A stretch of DNA of 64,000 bases from Bacteroidia bacterium (GTDB lineage: Bacteria > Bacteroidota > Bacteroidia > J057), in the NCBI GenBank assembly GCA_030430575.1, contig JAUIKF010000010.1:62001-126000 (forward strand). Direction: 5' to 3'. Below the pieces are notes generated by a model, which saw only the letters and a program-made list of their open reading frames with translations, was not told the DNA's origin and made no database searches. A program made the translations under genes and the position numbers. Shown piece after piece: positions 25,549-34,843 of this stretch. How positions within the stretch are numbered: the first letter of the stretch is position 1; each line of letters begins with the position of its first letter.

Positions 25549-26175
25549 ATGCCTTCTTCCCGTCGCTTCGAAATCGCCGCTGTGATCCTCACAGGCTTAT
25601 TGAAATTTGTGTGTATCAATTGGCTGAACTGGAAGTTGCCCTTTATTGTGGGCGCTGGCGGATTCTGGCTGGGCTATATCATTTGGCGGGTGCGGCAAGA
25701 ACCTTCTTTGCTGACTTATTGGGGATTTGGGAAAAAGAACCTCAAGCAAAGCTTTTTGGCGTTGGGGATTTTTGGGGCGGTAGCTGTCAGTGTTTTTTAT
25801 GCCTACGGCACTTGGCAAGGGTCCATGATCATGAACTGGCATATCCTGCCTATTCTAGCGCTTTATCCCATCTGGGGCATGATCCAGCAATTTCTGATGA
25901 TGAGTCTTGTGGCAGGGAACCTGCATGACATGGAGGCTGGAATCCCCAAAGGAGTGGTGATTGGGATCACCGCGGTGGCATTTAGCATTGTACACTTGCC
26001 CTTTCCTTTCCTTACCTTGGGCACCTTCCTGTTAGCCCTTTTTTATGCGCCCCTCTATCTCAAATATCGCAACCTCTGGGCCCTCGGTATTTTCCATGGC
26101 TGGCTAGGCGCGCTATTTTTCTTTTGGGTAATGGGACGTGATCCCTGGGTGGAAATACTGGAAATATTTAGGTAA
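25549..26175 (+). CDS. CPBP-family membrane protein with altered catalytic motif
   Basis: 208 aa, about six transmembrane helices. The last three helices carry CPBP (Abi/CAAX-type) features: AFSIVHLPFPFL gives the F-x-x-x-H motif and ALGIFHGWLGALFFFW the final His motif. The first motif, normally Glu-Glu-x-x-x-Arg, reads as IQQFLMMSL here, so the two glutamates are Gln-Gln and the Arg is absent. The protein may therefore lack protease activity. The ATG follows the 13-copy CCCTAAA array by 3 bp, leaving no room for an ordinary leader outside the array. Confidence 0.7.
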   Translation: MPSSRRFEIAAVILTGLLKFVCINWLNWKLPFIVGAGGFWLGYIIWRVRQEPSLLTYWGFGKKNLKQSFLALGIFGAVAVSVFYAYGTWQGSMIMNWHILPILALYPIWGMIQQFLMMSLVAGNLHDMEAGIPKGVVIGITAVAFSIVHLPFPFLTLGTFLLALFYAPLYLKYRNLWALGIFHGWLGALFFFWVMGRDPWVEILEIFR

Positions 26176-26424
26176 TAATACGTAGGTATGTCTGACAGAA
26201 ATTAATGGTTTTAATCATTTATGACCACTTATAAAATATCTATTTAGGGCTAAAACCATTATTAACAGCTGATTGTCCCTTTTTTATCTCCGTATTTTGC
26301 CTGAATTTTCCACTAAGAAGGGGGTAAGTTTTTGGGCTAAATTACAGTAGTCCTGCATGGGTCTTTCACCTACCTTTGTAATGGTTCCCTAGAATAAAGT
26401 ATCACTTCCTGAATTATTTTTCCC
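26176..26424. other. Gap before peptidase T
   Basis: Contains a small hairpin, AATGGTTTTAA (26202-26212) with CTAAAACCATT (26251-26261). TACCTTTG at 26371-26378 matches the Bacteroidota -7 consensus TAnnTTTG, about 47 bp before the ATG. No -33 TTTG was seen at the right distance, so the promoter is only possible. Confidence 0.4.
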
Positions 26425-27702
26425 ATGAATCAAGTTGCATCTCAAGACACCCGCTCATTTGATATTGATCACACCGTCACAGAGCGATTTTTACGCTATG
26501 TCAAGATTGATACCCAATCTGATGCCCACTCACCTACCTGCCCATCTACAGAGAAGCAGAAGGATTTAGGGAGAGTGCTTGTCCAAGAGTTATTGGATAT
26601 GGGTATCTCTGATGCACATCTTGATGAACACGGCTATATCTACGCCACGATTCCTGCCAATACAGAGAAAAAGGTGCCTGTCATCTGCTTTTGTGCGCAC
26701 ATGGACACTTCGCCAGACTGTAGCGGCAAGGACGTGAAACCGATCGTTCACAAAAACTACAATGGCCAGGACATCATTTTGCCAGATGATCCCAGTCAGG
26801 TATTGCGGATGAGTGAGCATCCTGACCTCAAAGATCAGATCGGCAATGACCTCATCACTGCTAGTGGGACTACCTTGCTAGGGGCCGATAATAAAGCTGG
26901 CGTAGCAGAGATCATGGATGCTGCCCAATATCTGATGACTCATCCAACAGTCAAGCATGGCAAGATTCGCCTTTTATTCACGCCTGATGAGGAGATCGGG
27001 CGCGGGGCTGATAAGGTAGATATTGATAAATTGGGCGCGCACTTTGGGTACACGATGGATGGAGAAGCCCTCGGCTGTCTGGAAGACGAGACCTTCTCCG
27101 CAGATAGCGTGACCTTGCATATCCACGGCGTGAGTGCCCATCCGGGCTTTGCCAAAGGCAAGCTAGAAAGCGCAGTCAAGATCGCCAGTGACATCCTCGC
27201 TCGCTTGCCCAAAGACGGCTTATCGCCAGAAACAACAGCCGGTCGAGAAGGATTTATTCATCCCGTAGAAGTAAAAGGCATCGTAGACAATGCCCGCATA
27301 GATTTCATCATCAGGGACTTTACCACGGAAGGACTGGAAGCCCATGAAGCCTATCTCAAAAGTATTGTAGATGAGGTAATGAAGGACTACCCTCGTTCCA
27401 AAGTAGATTTTGTGGTCAAAGAGCAATACCGCAACATGAAGTACATCCTCGATCAGTTTCCCGAGGTGGTGGATCATGCTGAAGAGGCTATCCGCCGGGC
27501 GGGGATAGAACTCAAAAAACGAAGTATTCGCGGCGGTACAGATGGTTCACGACTGTCCTATATGGGCCTTCCCTGCCCCAATATCTTCGCCGGGGAACAT
27601 GCTTTCCACTCCAAACAAGAATGGGTCACCGTTCAAGATATGCAAAAAGCTGTTGAAACCATCCTTCACCTTGTCATGGTGTGGGAAGAGGAAAGTGCGT
27701 AG
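26425..27702 (+). CDS. pepT: Peptidase T (tripeptide aminopeptidase)
   Basis: 425 aa M20B metallopeptidase. Zinc and catalytic residues are in CFCAHMDTSPD (His92, Asp94), LLGADNKAG (Asp155) and FTPDEEIGRG (Glu189-Glu190), with later GGTDGSRLSYMG and CPNIFAGEHAFHSKQEWV. The dimerisation insert (DSVTLHIHGVSAHPGFAKG) is present. It removes N-terminal residues from tripeptides in the cytosol. Length matches the family (about 410). It stands alone between repeat-containing gaps. Confidence 0.95.
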   Translation: MNQVASQDTRSFDIDHTVTERFLRYVKIDTQSDAHSPTCPSTEKQKDLGRVLVQELLDMGISDAHLDEHGYIYATIPANTEKKVPVICFCAHMDTSPDCSGKDVKPIVHKNYNGQDIILPDDPSQVLRMSEHPDLKDQIGNDLITASGTTLLGADNKAGVAEIMDAAQYLMTHPTVKHGKIRLLFTPDEEIGRGADKVDIDKLGAHFGYTMDGEALGCLEDETFSADSVTLHIHGVSAHPGFAKGKLESAVKIASDILARLPKDGLSPETTAGREGFIHPVEVKGIVDNARIDFIIRDFTTEGLEAHEAYLKSIVDEVMKDYPRSKVDFVVKEQYRNMKYILDQFPEVVDHAEEAIRRAGIELKKRSIRGGTDGSRLSYMGLPCPNIFAGEHAFHSKQEWVTVQDMQKAVETILHLVMVWEEESA

Positions 27703-27704
27703 CA

Positions 27705-27965
27705 CTTTAGGAGGTTCAAGGGTTCAAAGAGGTTCAATCGTTCAATGCCTACCTCACCCTTTGAACGCTTGAACGCTTGAACGCTTGAACGGATTGACCC
27801 CTTGACCGCCTCTTCAACTTTCCCAAAATATTCATTGCTGTGCCTCTGGTAGCATACCTTGCTGGCCGGAGGCATATTTTTTGGGCGAAGCCCAAAAAGG
27901 TTCAATGGTTAATGGTTCAACGTTTAAGGGTATGTATCTTTGAACCCTGAACCTTCTTGAACCCG
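27705..27965. repeat. GGTTCAA/TTGAACG word cluster
   Basis: Starts with G-rich words (GGTTCAAGGGTTCAAAGAGG), then CTTGAACG units in tandem (three copies, ~27770-27792), ending GACCCCTTGACCGCC. A second cluster (27900-27962) repeats the scheme: GGTTCAATGGTTAATGGTTC then GAACCCTGAACC. Each cluster is left-arm G/T, right-arm C/A, that is, foldback. The array ends at the next gene's start region. Confidence 0.75.
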
Positions 27966-27970
27966 CCTCT

Positions 27971-29431
27971 ATGCAGCAATCCAAACTTCTCCAAACCCTT
28001 CGCTCCCTTACGGACAAGGAGCAGGATCGCTTCTCGTTATATGTCGCATCTCCTTTTTTTAATCCGCGGAAAAAAGGGGAGGCGCTACTGGCCTTTTTGC
28101 TTTCATTTGCGCCCGACTTTACCGACGAATCTCTTCATGAGGAAAACGCTTTTGCTGCTATTTTTCCTGGTCAGCCCTACCAGCATCAGCACCTAAAGAA
28201 TGAGATGAGTGCGCTCTATCGCCTGTTACGCGGTTTTTTGGCCCAAATAGAGTGGGAGGATCATCCCGACCAAGGGGCGCTAATGACATTGACGCAGCTT
28301 CGCAAACGGAATGTCGCACCCGTTTTCCGAGCGCAGTATAATGCGCTTGCCAAGCAATTGGACCAGGCCCCAATTCAGCATGAGGATCATCTGTATGTGC
28401 GGATGCAATTGTTACATGAGGCGGACCTGCATCACGGCCAGCAGCAGCGCCGCGTAGTCGATAATAGCCTCCAGGCCAAGATGGATCAACTCGATGCTTA
28501 CTATCTCTATCACAAATTGCGAGGAAGCTGTGAATTGCTCAATCGGCAGAATATCTTTCAGGAGGAGCCCCGACTGCCGCTGATGCAAGCGTTGCAAGAT
28601 CATTTGGCCGATTCCCCTATCAATTATGACCACTTGCCGGCCATTGGAATTTATCATCAGATTTATTTGACATTGACAGCTCCGGAAGAGGACCACCATT
28701 ATCGTGAATTGGTGAAATTGTTGGAGGCCAACGGCCAGCGGCTGGATCCTGATGAGGCACGTGCGATGTATAAATACGCCCAGAATTATTGTATTGGGAG
28801 AATCAATCGAGGGCAAAGGGCCTTTTTGCAAGAAATTTTTCACCTCTACCAACACCAACTCACGAGTGGAATCATCTATCATCAAGGCGTGCTGAGCCAT
28901 TCAGACTTTACCAATATCGTGACGACGGGTTTGCGGCTGAAGCATTTTGAGTGGGTTCAGGCCTTTATGGAAAAGGAAAAAGCGCACCTCTTGCCCGCTC
29001 TTCGGGAGGCCATTTTTCACTACAACCTCGCGGCGTGCTATTTTGAACAGCAGCAATTCCGGCCTGCCATTCGGTTGCTGCAAGGCATCACCTTTGAGGA
29101 TGTGTATTATGAGTTGAGTGCCAAAGTTTTGTTGTGCAAGGTCTACTTTGAGAGCGGAGAGTTGGAAGCCTTGTTTTACCTGATAGATGCGTTTAAGCGA
29201 TTTTTGAAGCGAAATAAGCAGGTTTCGCCCCAGAACAGAACCCATTACCTCAACTTCTTGAAGTACCTCCGCAGCTTGAGTGTCTTGGCAGATCGGCGGC
29301 CTGACCTTGCCCCAGAAGCTTTTCAGACCCGATTACAGAAAATCGGTCGCCAACTGGAGCAGGCGACCGACACGTCAAATCTTGCGTGGTTGAGGAAAGA
29401 ATATTTGGCGGCCAAAGATTCTGAGAAGTAA
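27971..29431 (+). CDS. Conserved alpha-solenoid protein, paralogue of 4021-5463
   Basis: 486 aa. Collinear similarity to the 480-aa protein at 4021-5463 runs from the N-terminal LTDKEQDRFSLYVASPFFNP to the C-terminal LQKIGRQLEQATDTSNLAWL. No signal peptide. It is nearly all helix, with many Gln and His. The stretch AIFHYNLAACYFEQQQFRPAIRLL looks like a TPR. The function is unknown; length and cytosolic character suggest a scaffold. The upstream gap is a foldback word cluster and the downstream gap holds a 56-bp perfect palindrome shared with the convergent metalloprotease gene. Confidence 0.85.
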   Translation: MQQSKLLQTLRSLTDKEQDRFSLYVASPFFNPRKKGEALLAFLLSFAPDFTDESLHEENAFAAIFPGQPYQHQHLKNEMSALYRLLRGFLAQIEWEDHPDQGALMTLTQLRKRNVAPVFRAQYNALAKQLDQAPIQHEDHLYVRMQLLHEADLHHGQQQRRVVDNSLQAKMDQLDAYYLYHKLRGSCELLNRQNIFQEEPRLPLMQALQDHLADSPINYDHLPAIGIYHQIYLTLTAPEEDHHYRELVKLLEANGQRLDPDEARAMYKYAQNYCIGRINRGQRAFLQEIFHLYQHQLTSGIIYHQGVLSHSDFTNIVTTGLRLKHFEWVQAFMEKEKAHLLPALREAIFHYNLAACYFEQQQFRPAIRLLQGITFEDVYYELSAKVLLCKVYFESGELEALFYLIDAFKRFLKRNKQVSPQNRTHYLNFLKYLRSLSVLADRRPDLAPEAFQTRLQKIGRQLEQATDTSNLAWLRKEYLAAKDSEK

Positions 29432-29442
29432 TTATCCGAGTT

Positions 29443-29498
29443 CGTTTATCGGTAGCGTAGGGTCAGGACATGTCCTGACCCTACGCTACCGATAAACG
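29443..29498. terminator. 56-bp perfect palindrome between convergent genes
   Basis: The 28-bp half starting CGTTTATCGGTAGCGTAGGG is followed with no spacer by its exact reverse complement; the centre is GGACATGTCC. It sits 12 bp after the + strand stop codon and 6 bp from the - strand one. A T-run (ATTTTTC) follows it on the + side. As RNA it would be a very strong hairpin, so a bidirectional terminator is likely. Confidence 0.93.
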
Positions 29499-29503
29499 AT
29501 TTT

Positions 29504-32500
29504 TCACCATTTCACCACTTTCTGGGTCACTACTTCATCGCCCATCTGGGCTTTGAGGATATAGTTGCCTGCGGGCAATTCACTCAAAGCGTAGCGAGCC
29601 CTCTGTGGCCCTTGGGCCTGCATCTCGTCGGAGACAAATGTCCTTACCTGGCGACCTGTCAGATCGTAGAGCGCCATGCTCACTTGCATGGCCTGTGGCA
29701 ATTGGTACTGGAGCGTCAGTTCATGGGTAAAGGGATTGGGAAATGCTGTGAGAGAAATAACGGGCTGCGCAATGCTTTCCTCCACATCCACCATCAAATC
29801 ACGAGTTCCTGTAGCATACCAGACTCCCCAGGTCGCATCGGGGATGATGTCTCTTAGGGTGCCGTTTTGGGGGGTAAGCTTATCGTTTTGAAGATCTACG
29901 GTCCACAGTTTTTCATTGCCAAAAAAATCTTCATCTGAAAAGAGCAATTTATTGTCGCGCTTGGAGAAATTGGGGTAGCCCAATACGCCTTGTTTCACGA
30001 CTTGTACGACATCCCCTGTTTCAATATTGGCTGTCACCACAAAATAGTCCGTACTGCCATTTTGGGTCACAAGGAGGTCAAATGCGGTGACGTAGGGAGA
30101 GTTTTTGGAAAAAACGCCATTGCCAATGCTCATTCCCTCGTCTAGTTGCGTGAAAAGCTTGGTGACCTCCCCCGATCCATAGGTATTGGAAGTATTGTTC
30201 CAGGCACGGATGAAGCCTACATCCCAGTATTCAATATCGTCGCCAGTGTTATTTTTGAGTTGGTTGAATGCATCATACATGATGTACTCTCCGCTATGAT
30301 CCCACTCCATCGCATCAGCGTAGAGCACGCCGGCTCCATTTACGCCTTGAGAGAAGGTAGGATTGTAGAGGGTATAACGGCCTCCTGTCCCACCTACGAG
30401 ATCAAAGACATAGATAGAAGTATCGATATTTTCGGTAATGGCAGCGAGCTTGGTGCCATCCTTGGAGATGGCACAGTTATCCCAAACGGCTTGGTTGGAG
30501 ATGATGCGTTCGTTGAGGTTGTTGGGGTCGAGGCGTAGCTCTCGGATGTGCCCATCAGTACCTACAAAGTAGCCAAAGCTGCCATCGTCGGTGATGCTGA
30601 TCTTTCGTTTATGTTCGGTCCGGCTAAGGGCAATAAAATTACTCCCAGTGGTAGAGGATCGATACAGCGTATTGGGATCTCCAATATTGACATCAGTACT
30701 GATGATATAGTCCTGGCCAGGATTGACTTGTAAGTCCCCAAAGGGGTCTGTCCCCATTCCTCCCGTCGGATCGAAGATCTCGACCTGGTCAAATGCGCTT
30801 TTGACGGCAGCCACTTCTGGCGAATTAGCGCCATGGTTGTCCGTGGCAGCCTGGACGACAGCGATCCGGCAATCCAGAAATTGAGACGAGCGCGTGAGGT
30901 ATTTGGTCAATGCGCGGTAGTAAATGGCTTCTGCCTTGGCTTCGCCCACGCTAGGATGGGTAGCGATGAGGTAAAAGGCATGATTGACGATGCCGCTGTT
31001 GATGTGCACACCGCCGTTGTCCTGAGTGCCTGTGTAGCGCTCAGAATACTTCTGTGGCTGATAGCCAGGATCGCTGAGGCTGTTGCCGCCATTGTGCGGA
31101 TTGCTCATGTCGCGCAGCGCGCCAGAAGGGAAAGCACTGGCACGAACAACGTCTTCGCCTAACTTCCAGTCCGGACGATCTACCATGACACCAAATACGT
31201 CCGCAAATGACTCGTTGAGGGCGCCTGGCTCCCCTTGATACACCAGATTGGCGGTTTCCTGAACCACCCCATGAGAGACCTCATGGGAGGCCACATCCAG
31301 CGCCCCTGCCAGCGGATCAAAAGCGTTTTTCCCATTCCCATAAAAAATCGCCTCTCCGTTCCAGAAGGCATTGTCCATGCCTTGGCCATTGTCATCGGCT
31401 ACATTGACAAAAGAGACAATATCACCTCCTGAGCCATTGATGGAGTTGCGGGCAAAATGTTGCTCAAAATAATCGTACACCTCCCCTGCATTATAATGCG
31501 CTGAAATGGCTGTAGGGCTCCAGGTATTCGCGCTCGAAGAGGTGATATAATTAAAAGTTGGGTTATTGAGATTGGTATTTGCCATGTCGGCAGTGATGAT
31601 GATGCCATCCCCTAATTCTGGCACCTGCATGTTGTTGCCAGTGTACATCCCTGACTTGGAAGCATCTATCAGGTAAAACGGACCGTTTCCATTGCCCGCA
31701 TCAAAAATGCCGAAGTTCCGCATCTGACCGTTGAGATCTGTTCCAGAACCCATCGCAGGCCCTATGGTACAGGTATGGTCAAAACTATGAAGGATATCAC
31801 CTGTCTGCGCATCCACAAAGTACTCCCACCGCTCCACAAAATTGGGACGGAAGCTCAAGTGGTAGGCGAGGCGCAGTTCGTCTGTAGTAGGATTGGGATA
31901 AATGATTAAATCCGCTTGGTGATCGGGATATTTGAGGATCTTTTTCTCAATGGTGCGTAAGGGACGGTAGTGAGTCTTGACGCTCATGTCTTTCGTCACG
32001 GTAGTGATGGCATCAACTGCACTGACTGAGGGGGTTACGTTCAGCCCTGTGGGGGTCGGGTGATAGCGTCCATTGACCAGGCGTTCGCCGGTCGGGGAGA
32101 AATGGACAATCAGGTCCGCTGCGTATACGGGCACGCCTTGATAGGCTTGTGCCATACGGATGTGCCGAAAACCAAGCTCGTCTGTTTCCACCTTGGTGAC
32201 CTCAAATTCTTGCGCAGGGTGCTCGATCGGCAAGGCCGGCGTTACGTCAACTAGGCAGCGAATGGCGGCCGCCTCCCACCCCGTGCGGGTGAGTTGACCT
32301 TGCTTGACCAAGGGATCAGATTGCGCTTCGATGAAGATGGGCATACCGCGCTGGTCTCTGGCTTTCACAGAAACGCCCGATGGCGATGTCGGTGCCAGCG
32401 CACGCGCTGGAGAACCGGGGATGGGGCGCATCAGGCGCGAAGGGGCAGGGGTGGCGATGTGGTCAAATGACCGCTGACTCTTTACTTCTAGTTGCTGCTG

Positions 32501-32617
32501 AGAAGGAGGAGCTACCTTTTTATGTTGACGTTTTTGGTCAAAAGTTTGGGCAGAGACGGTTGTCCCTGCTAGCAAGCTAAAGAGCATTGCCAGGGAAAGG
32601 AGTAGACGCTTATTCAT
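29504..32617 (-). CDS. T9SS-secreted M4 (thermolysin-like) metalloprotease
   Basis: 1037 aa from the ATG giving MNKRLLLSLAMLFSLLAGTT; an upstream ATG adds seven unlikely residues. It has a signal peptide, then FTP/PepSY-like propeptide sequence (GFRHIRMAQAYQGVPVYAAD, ~160). The M4 catalytic domain contains ASHEVSHGVV (His445, Glu446, His449) and NESFADVFG (Glu469), with later NSGIVNHAFYLIA. Residues ~640-940 look like a PD40-type beta-propeller (SITDDGSFGYFVG, NCAISKDGTKLAAI). It ends in a T9SS sorting domain (LTAFPNPFTHELTLQ to KVVKW). It is an extracellular protease. A lipoprotein gene lies 17 bp upstream, probably co-transcribed. Confidence 0.93.
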   Translation of the reverse strand: MNKRLLLSLAMLFSLLAGTTVSAQTFDQKRQHKKVAPPSQQQLEVKSQRSFDHIATPAPSRLMRPIPGSPARALAPTSPSGVSVKARDQRGMPIFIEAQSDPLVKQGQLTRTGWEAAAIRCLVDVTPALPIEHPAQEFEVTKVETDELGFRHIRMAQAYQGVPVYAADLIVHFSPTGERLVNGRYHPTPTGLNVTPSVSAVDAITTVTKDMSVKTHYRPLRTIEKKILKYPDHQADLIIYPNPTTDELRLAYHLSFRPNFVERWEYFVDAQTGDILHSFDHTCTIGPAMGSGTDLNGQMRNFGIFDAGNGNGPFYLIDASKSGMYTGNNMQVPELGDGIIITADMANTNLNNPTFNYITSSSANTWSPTAISAHYNAGEVYDYFEQHFARNSINGSGGDIVSFVNVADDNGQGMDNAFWNGEAIFYGNGKNAFDPLAGALDVASHEVSHGVVQETANLVYQGEPGALNESFADVFGVMVDRPDWKLGEDVVRASAFPSGALRDMSNPHNGGNSLSDPGYQPQKYSERYTGTQDNGGVHINSGIVNHAFYLIATHPSVGEAKAEAIYYRALTKYLTRSSQFLDCRIAVVQAATDNHGANSPEVAAVKSAFDQVEIFDPTGGMGTDPFGDLQVNPGQDYIISTDVNIGDPNTLYRSSTTGSNFIALSRTEHKRKISITDDGSFGYFVGTDGHIRELRLDPNNLNERIISNQAVWDNCAISKDGTKLAAITENIDTSIYVFDLVGGTGGRYTLYNPTFSQGVNGAGVLYADAMEWDHSGEYIMYDAFNQLKNNTGDDIEYWDVGFIRAWNNTSNTYGSGEVTKLFTQLDEGMSIGNGVFSKNSPYVTAFDLLVTQNGSTDYFVVTANIETGDVVQVVKQGVLGYPNFSKRDNKLLFSDEDFFGNEKLWTVDLQNDKLTPQNGTLRDIIPDATWGVWYATGTRDLMVDVEESIAQPVISLTAFPNPFTHELTLQYQLPQAMQVSMALYDLTGRQVRTFVSDEMQAQGPQRARYALSELPAGNYILKAQMGDEVVTQKVVKW

Positions 32618-32634
32618 AGGGTAATTATTGATAA

Positions 32635-33072
32635 TCAATTCTTCACTGTTTTCATGAGCTGGTCATAGAGTTGGACGACGGGATCGTCTAGGGGCTTAGC
32701 TTGGTCCCAGGCTACGGAGCCAGTTGTATCGCCGGAGAGCATCTTGACGAAGCAATACATATTGCCCGGTTGGCTTTTTTTAGCATTCAGAAGGCCCGAG
32801 GCATTTGCTTGGGCAAATAGGCTTTTTGCCACTTTTTTGGAGACTTTTTTCACAGATTCATAATCCGTCTCATTTTTGCCAGGAACCCCATTTTTGGTGA
32901 ATAATTGACCATTTTCTAATAAACAATACGTCGTCACCGCTCCCGTAAATCCGCCACCCGATCCAAATACAAGTTGAGGACCCTCAAAAGTAGCGGGGGT
33001 ATATTTGGTGCTTTTACAGGAAAAGAGAAGCAGGCTACAAACGATCAAAAGCGAAGCAGAATAGTATTTCAT
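32635..33072 (-). CDS. Small predicted lipoprotein
   Basis: 145 aa. Lipobox LFSC (Cys19) after MKYYSASLLIVCSLL. The mature part has FGSGGGFTGAVTTYCLLENG and a helical C-terminal (DDPVVQLYDQLMKTVK). It resembles small Bacteroidota lipoproteins next to secreted proteases, but I cannot name a function. Its stop is 17 bp before the start of the M4 protease on the same strand, so it is probably the first gene of a two-gene unit. A role in the protease's export or inhibition is only inference. Confidence 0.75.
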   Translation of the reverse strand: MKYYSASLLIVCSLLLFSCKSTKYTPATFEGPQLVFGSGGGFTGAVTTYCLLENGQLFTKNGVPGKNETDYESVKKVSKKVAKSLFAQANASGLLNAKKSQPGNMYCFVKMLSGDTTGSVAWDQAKPLDDPVVQLYDQLMKTVKN

Positions 33073-33164
33073 GTTTTGGATTAAATAAGTGAATTAGTGA
33101 ACCATTGTCAAGCGTCTCAATTATACTTTAGGCCTGATAGAATGTCCATTTTGACTTTTGGCTG

Positions 33165-33245
33165 CTTTTTGAACCATATAAGGCATTTAAGAGCATATAA
33201 GGTCAAAAAGGTAGGATTCTTCTATGTTCTTATATGGTTTCATTT
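33165..33245. repeat. CATATAAGG-word hairpin
   Basis: Left GAACCATATAAGGCATTTAA and GAGCATATAAGG (33171-33212), right GTTCTTATATGG (33226-33237). The same words occur at 37.76, 42.48 and 48.37 kb. It lies between the small lipoprotein (start at 33072) and the aminotransferase 3' end (33286), both on the minus strand. Confidence 0.75.
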
Positions 33246-33285
33246 ACAGGACATTTCATCCAATCGAAAGTACAACCATTAACCA

Positions 33286-34473
33286 TTATTCATACTTCTT
33301 CAAGCCTTCTTCCAGGCAATCCAGTGCCTTGGCAAGGTCTTCTGTGTTTAAGACGTAGGCAATACGCACTTCGTCACTTCCTAATCCATCTGTGGAATAA
33401 AAACCACCTCCAGGTGCCATCATGACTGTCGCTCCGTCATGGCTGAAGGATTCTAGCATCCACTGACAGAAATGCTCTGTATTCGCCACAGGAAGTCGTA
33501 CAAAGGCATAAAAGGCGCCGTTGATCTCGGGACAATGGACACCTGGAATTTCATTGAGGCGTTTTTTGAGGAAATCTCGACGCTTGCGATATTCTTGGTT
33601 GATCTCGTCATAAAAACTTTGAGGCAAGCTATAGACTGCTTCTGCGCCAATCTGCCCTAAAGTAGGGGGAGAAAGACGAGCCTGCGCCATTTTCATGATC
33701 GCAGCCATGACGTCCTTGTTCCGAGAGATCACGCACCCGATACGTGCTCCACAAGCGGAAAACCGCTTGGAAACAGAATCCGTGACGATCACGTTTTGCT
33801 CCGCCCCTTCCATCGACAGGGCCGAATAGTGGGCATCGCCATCATAGATGAATTCTCGGTAGACCTCATCGACGATGAGGTAGAGGTCGTGCTTGAGGGC
33901 GATCTCACGCAGCTTCAGCAAGGCTTCCTTGGGATAGACGATGCCCGTCGGGTTGCTGGGATTGCAGATGAGAATGGCCTTCGTTTTGGGGGTAATCAGT
34001 TTTTCAAAGGTCTCGATACTTGGCAAGGCAAAATTGTCTTCTATCGAAGTCGTGATGGGCACTACATTCACATCTGAGGCAATGGAAAAGCCATTGTAAT
34101 TGGCGTAAAACGGCTCGGGTACGATCATCTCATCGCCAGGGTTCATGCATGCTGCAAAGACAAAGCTCAGTGCTTCTGAAGCCCCTACGGTCGTCAGAAT
34201 TTCATCCACACTTAGGTCATGTCCTAAACGCCGATAGTAGTCAGCAATACGCTGCCTAAGGGACTCATTACCAGCGGAATGGCTATAGGCTAGCACTTTG
34301 GGCTGGGCCGTCTGGATGGCATCCCACCAAGCGGCTGGCGTCTCGATATCGGGCTGGCCGATGTTGAGGTGATAAATATGCGTACCACGCTTCCTGGCAG
34401 CGTCGGCATAGGGAACCAGCTTGCGGATAGGAGAAGAAGGCATGCGCTGGAGTCGATCGGAAATATGCGGCAT
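33286..34473 (-). CDS. PLP-dependent class I/II aminotransferase
   Basis: 395 aa from the ATG giving MPHISDRLQRMPSSPIRKL; the longer frame adds 39 hydrophobic residues without family support. Fold-type I features: YHLNIGQPDIETP (37-45), TTVGASEAL (94-102), NPSNPTG (171-177), VDEVYREF (201-208), and the PLP lysine in SVSKRFSACGARIG (Lys236). This matches the AspC/aspartate-type aminotransferase family of Bacteroidota, probably using amino acid and 2-oxo acid substrates. Specificity cannot be read. It stands alone. Confidence 0.92.
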   Translation of the reverse strand: MPHISDRLQRMPSSPIRKLVPYADAARKRGTHIYHLNIGQPDIETPAAWWDAIQTAQPKVLAYSHSAGNESLRQRIADYYRRLGHDLSVDEILTTVGASEALSFVFAACMNPGDEMIVPEPFYANYNGFSIASDVNVVPITTSIEDNFALPSIETFEKLITPKTKAILICNPSNPTGIVYPKEALLKLREIALKHDLYLIVDEVYREFIYDGDAHYSALSMEGAEQNVIVTDSVSKRFSACGARIGCVISRNKDVMAAIMKMAQARLSPPTLGQIGAEAVYSLPQSFYDEINQEYRKRRDFLKKRLNEIPGVHCPEINGAFYAFVRLPVANTEHFCQWMLESFSHDGATVMMAPGGGFYSTDGLGSDEVRIAYVLNTEDLAKALDCLEEGLKKYE

Positions 34474-34571
34474 TTTGGGGGAAATTATGAAAAGTGAATT
34501 ATGAAGGAAGTATAGCGATAATAAAAGGCCATTGGCGCGCAAAATAAGGAAAAAAATTATTGGGGGAATTA

Positions 34572-34608
34572 AAAAACCTCCCCGTGTCAATGACTCAGGG
34601 AGGTTTTT
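34572..34608 (-). terminator. Intrinsic terminator
   Basis: AAAAACCTCCC at 34572-34582 pairs with GGGAGGTTTTT at 34598-34608 (11 bp, 15-nt loop), followed on the minus strand by a T-run. It serves the SH3-like gene upstream (ending 34840), with the foldback element between them, and lies ~100 bp before the aminotransferase start. Confidence 0.85.
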
Positions 34609-34626
34609 ATCGATGGGGGGAAGTGG

Positions 34627-34843
34627 CTAGTGCTTTCAGCACTAAATAGTTATTGGTTATGCTGAGGCGCGGATTACCCACAAACCAAAGCTGCAAAGCC
34701 GAAATCCGCGCCAGCTTGCCTAAGCAAGCAGCAAAGAAGCGCAAATATATGCGCTGGGCCGGATTTCCGGATTGAGATTTGGCTCTTTGCGTAATCCGGC
34801 CCCATGTTATAAACCGTAAGGAACTTAGTGCTGAAAGCACTAG
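34627..34843. repeat. 217-bp foldback element with perfect 19-bp inverted ends
   Basis: CTAGTGCTTTCAGCACTAA at 34627-34645 and its exact reverse complement at 34825-34843. Each end is itself a small hairpin (AGTGCT-TTC-AGCACT). Inside, further inverted pairs (CGGATTAC near 34671 and GTAATCCG near 34793) make one long imperfect hairpin. The ends resemble REP-type sequences; no transposase is present. The right end supplies the stop codon of the 34840-35628 gene. Confidence 0.9.

Noticed and set aside
33097-33282. 61-codon + strand frame in the gap before the aminotransferase 3' end
   Set aside because: Made largely of CATATAAGG repeat words; no family resemblance.
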